Source of the DNA: Prevotellaceae bacterium UBA3849
Lineage (GTDB): Bacteria; Bacteroidota; Bacteroidia; Bacteroidales; Bacteroidaceae
NCBI GenBank assembly: GCA_002392645.1
Contig: DGHL01000097.1
Coordinates: 1 to 10,931, forward strand
Length of the DNA: 10,931 nucleotides
Reading direction: 5' to 3'
Position 1 is the first letter of the stretch, and every line of letters begins with the position of its first letter. A program made the position numbers and the translations under genes. The notes below the pieces were generated by a model. The model was not told the DNA's origin, searched no databases, and worked only from the letters and a program-made list of their open reading frames with translations. Positions 6,240 to 10,931 of the stretch are shown here, in pieces.

Positions 6240-7373
6240 ATGTCAAAATACAGCAAAATAAACTTTATCTATTTCTTGCAGAAATGGATGGACAGCGTTC
6301 CAGGACAGACGTTCCTTAACTACGCTTATTCATGGGGTGCCGCAGTCGTAATTCTCGGTACACTGTTTAAACTTACCCACCTGCCAGGTGCAAACTTCAT
6401 GCTTTTCCTTGGTATGGGTACTGAGGTCGTCGTGTTCTTCATATCTGCGTTTGACCGTCCGTTTGACAAGACTACGATAGATATGGATCTTGATAATCAC
6501 ATGGCAGATGAAGTGATAGACCATGTTGCAGCGAGTCCACTTGGCGAACCAACGGTAGCACCGTCTGCAGTGCGTACTGTTGCAAACTCAGGCGTAGCGG
6601 CACCAGTTGCTGGCGGTGTTGTGGGTGGTAATGCAAATGCTGGAAGGGTATCATCAGGTGCGGCTTCTGTCGTTGTTGGCGGTGGAAACGTAGGTGGCGG
6701 TACTACAATAATTGGTGGTGGCGCTCCTGTCATTGGCGGTGGCACCGTTAGTGGTGGAGTAGCTGGCGGCACCACGATTATAGGCGGTGGCGCTCCTGTA
6801 TCAGGCGGCACAGTCGTAGTAGGTGGCGGAAGTCCTGCTGCTGCGGGCACTGTGATTATCGGTGGTTCACAGCAGGCTAACAAGGGAGAGAAGGCTGAAG
6901 AGATTAAGTTTACTGAAACATCAGAGACTTCAGAGAATAACACTCAGGAAGGAAATACCACAGGCAACGAGCAACCAAAAGTCGCTACTGCTTCTGTTGG
7001 CACAGTACCTCAGGTTATCACCCCTGCACCGGCAGTGTCACAGGAGACTGCCGCAGAGATGGAGGTTGTCACAAAGGCTTACATAGAGCGTTTGGCAGAA
7101 CTCAACGAGATGCTTGAGAAGGTTGGACAGCTCACCTCACGCCTCTCTACAGATAGTGAGGAGATGGAGAATCTTAACCGTACACTCACAGGCATTGCAC
7201 GTGTATATGAGATGCAGCTCAAGTCTGCTTCACAGCAAATCACTACTCAAGACTCTATCAATGAGCAGACCCGCATCATGGCACAAAAGATACAGGAACT
7301 CAATAGTATCTACACACGCATGATAGAGGCTATGACCGTGAATATGCCAGGAGGAATGCAGAATTATGCATAA
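6240..7373 (+). CDS. porL: Type IX secretion system inner-membrane motor protein PorL/GldL
   Basis: The 377-residue product has two membrane helices (about 28-46 and 51-71) and a long cytoplasmic part. The segment NYAYSWGAAVVILGTLFKLT followed by HLPG and then LGMGTEVVVFFISAF is diagnostic. Tyr30, Lys44, His47 and Glu62 line up with Tyr13, Lys27, His30 and Glu49 of Flavobacterium johnsoniae GldL as I recall it, including the Lys and Glu implicated in proton-driven function. With PorM it forms the motor that powers secretion. The cytoplasmic part is unusual: residues about 118-210 are a Gly/Val/Ala-rich low-complexity tract with a 23-residue direct repeat, then an acidic/polar stretch (215-270), then a helical, probably coiled-coil region (272-365) that looks like the normal family C terminus. 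The low-complexity tract makes it longer than the GldL proteins I know. The ATG follows an A/T-rich leader; the gap from porK is 96 bp. Confidence 0.95.
   Translation: MSKYSKINFIYFLQKWMDSVPGQTFLNYAYSWGAAVVILGTLFKLTHLPGANFMLFLGMGTEVVVFFISAFDRPFDKTTIDMDLDNHMADEVIDHVAASPLGEPTVAPSAVRTVANSGVAAPVAGGVVGGNANAGRVSSGAASVVVGGGNVGGGTTIIGGGAPVIGGGTVSGGVAGGTTIIGGGAPVSGGTVVVGGGSPAAAGTVIIGGSQQANKGEKAEEIKFTETSETSENNTQEGNTTGNEQPKVATASVGTVPQVITPAPAVSQETAAEMEVVTKAYIERLAELNEMLEKVGQLTSRLSTDSEEMENLNRTLTGIARVYEMQLKSASQQITTQDSINEQTRIMAQKIQELNSIYTRMIEAMTVNMPGGMQNYA
6591..6869 (+). repeat. Gly/Val-rich repetitive linker encoded within porL
   Basis: Residues about 118-210 of PorL are dominated by GG/GGG steps separated by short beta-branched runs (TTII, TVVV, TVII). 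The 11-residue word GTTIIGGGAPV occurs at 154-164 (6699-6731) and 177-187 (6768-6800), 23 residues apart. The two copies differ at several synonymous positions (ACT ACA ATA ATT against ACC ACG ATT ATA), so the peptide is conserved while the DNA has diverged. Confidence 0.85.
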
Positions 7374-7412
7374 TTTATAATGCATAATTTATAATGCATA
7401 GTTCATAATGCA
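7371..7412. repeat. 14-bp tandem repeat beginning at the porL stop codon
   Basis: TAATTTATAATGCA occurs at 7371-7384 and exactly again at 7385-7398, with a third copy at 7399-7412 carrying two mismatches. The first TAA is the porL stop codon, so the array starts at the end of the gene; the preceding AATTATGCA in the coding region resembles the repeat. The period of 14 is twice the heptamer period seen elsewhere here. Confidence 0.85.
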
Positions 7413-7512
7413 TAACTTGCAACGCATGAGTTTGCAACTCATAACTCATAATTCATAACTCATAACTTGCAACGCATGAGTTTGCAACTCATAACTCATA
7501 ATTCATAACTCA
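7411..7512. repeat. Perfect 50-bp tandem duplication with hairpins between porL and porM
   Basis: Bases 7411-7460 and 7461-7510 are identical over all 50 positions, and 2 further bases match. Each unit holds a hairpin, ATGAGTT-TGC-AACTCAT (7426-7442 and 7476-7492), then a heptamer-like tail (ATAACTC, ATAATTC, ATAACTC). A degraded continuation (CACAACTCATAAC) runs to about 7523. The array ends about 20 nt before the porM start, so it forms most of the 160-bp porL-porM spacer. It also contains CTTGCAACGCA (7416-7426 and 7466-7476), found at 1019-1029 in the other large intergenic gap. Confidence 0.95.
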
Positions 7513-7533
7513 CAACTCATAACTTAATATATT

Positions 7534-9084
7534 GTGGCAATAAAGAAAAGACCAGTTTCTCCTCGTCAGAAGATGATCAACCTCATGTATGTGGTACTGA
7601 TGGCGATGCTTGCGATGAACGTCTCTACGGAGGTGCTCAACGGATTCTCTATTGTGTCAGAAGGACTTGACCGTTCTACTGTCAATGCAACAAAAGAGAA
7701 TCTCGGCATATATGCAGACTTCGATGCGCAGATGAAAGCCAATCCGCAGAAAACGCGTGAATGGTATGAGAAAGCGCAGCAAGTAAAGAAGATGAGTGAT
7801 GAACTCTATAACTTCGCTGAAGAACTGAAGATTGCCATTGTCAAGGAGGCAGATGGAGATGATGGTGATATACACAACATAGAAAATCGTGAAGACCTTG
7901 AAGCTGCATCACAGGTGATGTTGTCACCAGGCAGGGGAAAAGGACCACGACTGCAGAAGATGATAGAAGACTATCGTACTAAGTGTGTAGGTCTTTTGAA
8001 GGATGAACGCTTACGTAAGATTATAGAAGGCAACCTCTCTACGGAGGTATCGCCTAAGGCAAAGGCTTTGGGCAAGAACTGGCAGGAATACATGTTCGAA
8101 CAGATGCCAGTAGCTGCTGCTGTAACATTGCTTTCAAAACTGCAGAATGATGTGCGCTATGCTGAAGGTGAGGTGCTTCATACGCTTGTCAGTAACATAG
8201 ATATCAAGGATATTCGTGTAAACAAGCTTTCTGCCTTTGTCATACCTGATGCAAAGACCGTAATACGAGGTGACAAATTCTCTGCACAGATTGTAATGGC
8301 AGCGATAGACACCACACAGCAGCCTGAGATATACATCGGAGGCCGCAAGGTAGAACTTCGCAACAACACTTACGAATTCATGCCGGGCAAGACTGGTGAC
8401 TTTACTCTTTCGGGATATATGACCATGAAGGATGGTGGTGGCAACATACTGCGCCGCGACTTCGAACAGAAATATACCGTCGTCGATCCATCAGCAACTG
8501 TTTCTGCTGATTTGATGAACGTGCTTTATGCAGGTTTCAACAACCCAATATCTGTCAGCATACCTGGTGTACCGCTTAATAAGGTGCAGGCAACCATGTC
8601 AGGTGGTTCATTCACGCCGACAGGTCCGGGTAAGTACATTGCCCGTCCGTCTGCCGTTGGTAAAGACGTTACGATTACTGTCTCAAGTACGGCAACTGGT
8701 AAGCCGGTACGCATGGGAGAGTTTACGTTCCATGTACGTAAGTTGCCTAATCCAACACCATATATAAAGATAGGTACAGACCGTTTCAAGGGAGGCAATA
8801 TGGCCAAGGGTGACCTGATGGGTGCCACCACGTTGCATGCGGCTATTGATGACGGACTGCTCGACATAGAGTTTAAGGTGACAAGTTTTGTTGCAGTATT
8901 CTTTGATAACATGGGTAACCGTGTGCCTATAGTAAGCAACGGCGCATCCTTCTCACCGCGTCAGCAGGAACTGTTCCGCAAACTGTCACGTTCGAAGAGT
9001 TTCTTCATCACTCAGGTACATGCCGTCGGACCTGATGGAATAGCCCGCACACTACCTGGTGGTATGGAAGTGGTAGTGAAATAA
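7534..9084 (+). CDS. porM: Type IX secretion system inner-membrane/periplasmic motor protein PorM/GldM
   Basis: The 516-residue product is close to the size of characterised PorM/GldM proteins. The N terminus has the family signature SPRQKMINLMYVV and one membrane helix (about 14-32, LMYVVLMAMLAMNVS). Arg11 corresponds to Arg9 of F. johnsoniae GldM as I recall it, which works with the GldL Lys/Glu pair. The rest is periplasmic: a helical region (about 35-215) followed by beta-rich Ig-like domains (roughly 220-320, 325-400 and 405-516), in line with the four-domain PorM structure. PorM dimers span the periplasm and transmit inner-membrane motor energy to the PorK/PorN ring. The start is GTG at 7534: an in-frame TAA lies at 7525-7527, and starting here keeps the full signature. 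It follows porL after the 160-bp repeat spacer; porN begins 47 bp downstream. Confidence 0.97.
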   Translation: MAIKKRPVSPRQKMINLMYVVLMAMLAMNVSTEVLNGFSIVSEGLDRSTVNATKENLGIYADFDAQMKANPQKTREWYEKAQQVKKMSDELYNFAEELKIAIVKEADGDDGDIHNIENREDLEAASQVMLSPGRGKGPRLQKMIEDYRTKCVGLLKDERLRKIIEGNLSTEVSPKAKALGKNWQEYMFEQMPVAAAVTLLSKLQNDVRYAEGEVLHTLVSNIDIKDIRVNKLSAFVIPDAKTVIRGDKFSAQIVMAAIDTTQQPEIYIGGRKVELRNNTYEFMPGKTGDFTLSGYMTMKDGGGNILRRDFEQKYTVVDPSATVSADLMNVLYAGFNNPISVSIPGVPLNKVQATMSGGSFTPTGPGKYIARPSAVGKDVTITVSSTATGKPVRMGEFTFHVRKLPNPTPYIKIGTDRFKGGNMAKGDLMGATTLHAAIDDGLLDIEFKVTSFVAVFFDNMGNRVPIVSNGASFSPRQQELFRKLSRSKSFFITQVHAVGPDGIARTLPGGMEVVVK

Positions 9085-9103
9085 TTGTGGTAGTGAGATA
9101 ATT
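9070..9103. repeat. 17-bp imperfect tandem duplication across the porM stop codon
   Basis: GTGGTAGTGAAATAATT (9070-9086) is followed at once by GTGGTAGTGAGATAATT (9087-9103), one mismatch. The porM TAA (9082-9084) lies in the first copy, so the second copy is untranslated and marks a small local duplication in the porM-porN gap. Confidence 0.85.
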
Positions 9104-9131
9104 AATGATGATTAAATAAGAATATAATATT

Positions 9132-10211
9132 ATGAATAAGATAAAAGAAATATGTGGAACAGCATTGAAGGCAATCTTCATTATCCACTTTTCACTTTTC
9201 ACTTTTCAATTAATTCAGGCGCAACCAGCACAGCGTCGTAACCAGGCACAGAATGGTTCCGCTCGCAAGAGTGCCACTACGCTGACCACTCGCGCTCAGA
9301 TTTCTTATCCTGCCACCATGCAGATGAAGGAAGACGTGGTATGGCGTCGTGATATCTACCGTGAGATAGACCTTACCGTAGGTAGTAATTCGGGTATGTA
9401 CTATCCTATAGAGCCAGTAGGCACACAGATGAATCTGTTTACCTATCTTTTCAAATTGGTATTGCAAGGACAGATAAAGGCTTATAAGTATAATATAGAT
9501 GGTAATGAGTCGTTTGAACCAGACAACCAACTGAAGCCATTGTCACTGCTCGATGACTACCATATATACTATGAGCGCAAGGATGGCAGGCTGCACCTTG
9601 ACAACTCAGACATACCATCGCGTGAGGTAAAGGCATACTATATAAAGGAGTCATCATACTTTGATCAGAACTCTGCCACATTCCACACAAAGGTTATTGC
9701 CCTTTGTCCTATCATGCTGCGTGATGACGATTTCGGCGATGGCGTGGCACGCTATCCTCTCTTCTGGGTGAAGTATGACGACATTGCACCATTCCTCACC
9801 AAGCAGACCATCATGACCAGCGACATCAACAACGCTGCAACCATGAGCATGGACGACTATTTCGTAAAGCACATGTATCGTGGCAAGATATACAAGACCA
9901 ACAATATGCTTGGTCAGACTCTTGCTCAATACTGTCCTACCGACAGCGCTATGGCAAAGGAGCAAAAGCGTATAGAGGCAGAGCTGAAAGCTTTTGAGGA
10001 GAACATCTGGGGAGACAAGGCCCGTAAGGATTCGCTTGACTCGATAGCAAAGGTAGAGGCAGCAAATCCAAAGGCTAAGAAGTCAAGGGCAAACCGTCGC
10101 TCTGTAGGCAATTCAGATACAACCGTCAGCAAGAAGCCTGCAAAGAGTTCTGCAAGCAGCAGTGGCGTATCGTCTGCTGCTCGAGTAAGTGTTCGCAGAC
10201 AAAGACACTAA
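9132..10211 (+). CDS. porN: Type IX secretion system periplasmic ring protein PorN/GldN
   Basis: The 359-residue product begins with a signal peptide (hydrophobic core about 14-28, likely cleavage after LIQA at residue 30). The mature part carries the GldN/PorN core: VVWRRDIYREIDLT, then YYPIEPVGTQMNLFTYLFKLV and QGQIKAYKYNIDGNESF, then PLFWVKYDDI. PorN binds the PorK lipoprotein to form the periplasmic ring and is believed to contact the PorM periplasmic domains. A basic, Ser/Lys/Arg-rich tail of about 46 residues (314-359) looks disordered. Codons 19-26 of the signal peptide lie on three tandem copies of a 7-bp unit (9187-9207). The ATG is 47 bp after porM in an A/T-rich leader; the gene probably shares the porPKLMN transcript. 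Confidence 0.95.
   Translation: MNKIKEICGTALKAIFIIHFSLFTFQLIQAQPAQRRNQAQNGSARKSATTLTTRAQISYPATMQMKEDVVWRRDIYREIDLTVGSNSGMYYPIEPVGTQMNLFTYLFKLVLQGQIKAYKYNIDGNESFEPDNQLKPLSLLDDYHIYYERKDGRLHLDNSDIPSREVKAYYIKESSYFDQNSATFHTKVIALCPIMLRDDDFGDGVARYPLFWVKYDDIAPFLTKQTIMTSDINNAATMSMDDYFVKHMYRGKIYKTNNMLGQTLAQYCPTDSAMAKEQKRIEAELKAFEENIWGDKARKDSLDSIAKVEAANPKAKKSRANRRSVGNSDTTVSKKPAKSSASSSGVSSAARVSVRRQRH
9187..9207. repeat. Heptanucleotide tandem repeat (ACTTTTC)x3 inside the porN signal-peptide coding region
   Basis: Three perfect copies of ACTTTTC encode residues about 19-25 of the porN product (FSLFTF within the signal-peptide core). Because 7 is not a multiple of 3, gain or loss of one copy would shift the frame early in porN. 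Confidence 0.9.
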
Positions 10212-10283
10212 TGATAGGGTAGTGGAACGGTCAGCGGTCTTTATGAACATGACAAATTACAAACAAAACTAAAATACAGCATT

Positions 10284-10907
10284 ATGAAAAAGATTTTATC
10301 AATTATTGCCGTTTCGGTTGCATTGCTCGCAGCTCCGGCAAATGCACAGGTGAAATTCGGTGTCCGTGGCGGTGCCAACCTTGTGAATATGAAGTTAAGT
10401 GGTAATGTGGTAAACAATCTGCAGAAGGACAATCGTGCAGGTTTCTATATTGGTCCTACGGTCAAGTTCACCGTGCCTATCGTAGGTCTTTCTGTTGACG
10501 CATCAGCACTCTACGATCAGCGCAGCACAGAGGTTACGAACGAAAGCGAGACACAGAGCATCATCTCACGTCAGCTCGCCATTCCTGTCAATGTACGTTA
10601 CGGCTGGGGACTGGGTTCTGTAGCTGATATCTTCCTCTTCGCAGGTCCTCAGGTGGCATTCAACTTCTCAAAGGACAAGAGACTCTTTAATAATGTAGCA
10701 GACTGGAGTTGGAAAGAGAGTAACTTCTCTGTCAACGTAGGTCTCGGTTGCACAATCCTCAGCCATGTAGAGCTGAAGGCCAACTACAACATTGCTTGTG
10801 GCAAGACTGGTGAGGCTACCATATTTGACGCCGCTACAAAAACTGTGACAGGTACAGTTAAGAGTAAGTACAACTCATGGCAGTTGGGCATGGCCTACTA
10901 TTTCTAA
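10284..10907 (+). CDS. Outer-membrane beta-barrel protein (PorT / OMP_b-brl_2-like)
   Basis: The 207-residue protein has a clear signal peptide (lysines at 2-3, hydrophobic core, cleavage after PANA at about residue 21), then QVKFGVRGGANLVNM, the typical opening of the Bacteroidetes small beta-barrel family (PorT-like, OMP_b-brl_2). Alternating amphipathic strands follow (for example RAGFYIGPTVKF, LSVDASALYDQ and FSVNVGLGCTI), and the chain ends in GMAYYF, with the C-terminal aromatic residue expected of an outer-membrane barrel. It is on the same strand as porN, 72 bp downstream, with no terminator seen between, so co-transcription is possible. Family members are often of unknown function; PorT itself is a T9SS component, but nothing here shows that this protein is PorT rather than a general paralogue. 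The start ATG follows an A/T-rich leader with no other plausible start. Confidence 0.85.
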   Translation: MKKILSIIAVSVALLAAPANAQVKFGVRGGANLVNMKLSGNVVNNLQKDNRAGFYIGPTVKFTVPIVGLSVDASALYDQRSTEVTNESETQSIISRQLAIPVNVRYGWGLGSVADIFLFAGPQVAFNFSKDKRLFNNVADWSWKESNFSVNVGLGCTILSHVELKANYNIACGKTGEATIFDAATKTVTGTVKSKYNSWQLGMAYYF

Positions 10908-10931
10908 ATATTACTGTCCGCTAAACATTGA

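Noticed and set aside
6497..6943. A 148-codon antisense frame in porL encoding a proline-rich protein
   Set aside because: Proline codons (CCN) are the complement of the glycine codons (GGN) in the PorL linker, so the pattern is a by-product of the sense strand.
7371..7523. The repeat block between porL and porM as a CRISPR array
   Set aside because: The units are directly adjacent with no unique spacers, contain internal heptamer repeats, and no cas gene is in the window.

Overview
The window is chromosomal DNA from a member of the Bacteroidota, most likely order Bacteroidales and plausibly a Prevotella/Segatella-type organism. The basis is the five-gene type IX secretion system (T9SS) core porP-porK-porL-porM-porN in its usual order, a fused CcsBA cytochrome c synthase, start codons preceded by A/T-rich DNA without Shine-Dalgarno sequences, and AT-rich intergenic repeats of a kind I associate with Prevotella-like genomes. 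The species cannot be named from the sequence. Every convincing gene is on the + strand.

Region 1 (1-3595) concerns c-type cytochromes. It opens with the 3' part of a di-heme oxidoreductase of the DUF1111 ('thiol oxidoreductase') type, which carries a CXXCH heme site. A 422-bp repeat-rich gap follows, then a full-length ccsBA gene for the membrane protein that exports heme and attaches it to CXXCH proteins. The pair makes functional sense: one product would mature the other.

Region 2 (3596-10211) is the T9SS core. A strong hairpin with a T-rich tail ends just 16 nt before the GTG start of porP. The gene order is porP (outer-membrane-associated PorP/SprF protein), porK (lipoprotein with a formylglycine-generating-enzyme-like fold lacking the catalytic cysteines), porL and porM (the inner-membrane, proton-driven motor) and porN (periplasmic partner of PorK). 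PorK and PorN are known to form a ring under the outer membrane; PorL and PorM span the inner membrane and periplasm and energise secretion. The motor residues known from Flavobacterium GldL/GldM are present.

Region 3 (10212-10931) holds a small outer-membrane beta-barrel protein of the PorT/OMP_b-brl_2 class, same strand, 72 bp after porN, then 24 bp with nothing recognisable.

I see no wholly new system. The unusual features are: (a) a glycine/valine-rich repetitive linker inside PorL; (b) a perfect 50-bp tandem duplication with built-in hairpins between porL and porM; (c) heptanucleotide-type repeats at or near the translation start of porL, porM and porN, the last inside the porN signal-peptide coding region where a copy-number change would shift the frame; (d) extra cysteines in the cytochrome; and (e) a palindromic repeat cluster upstream of ccsBA.
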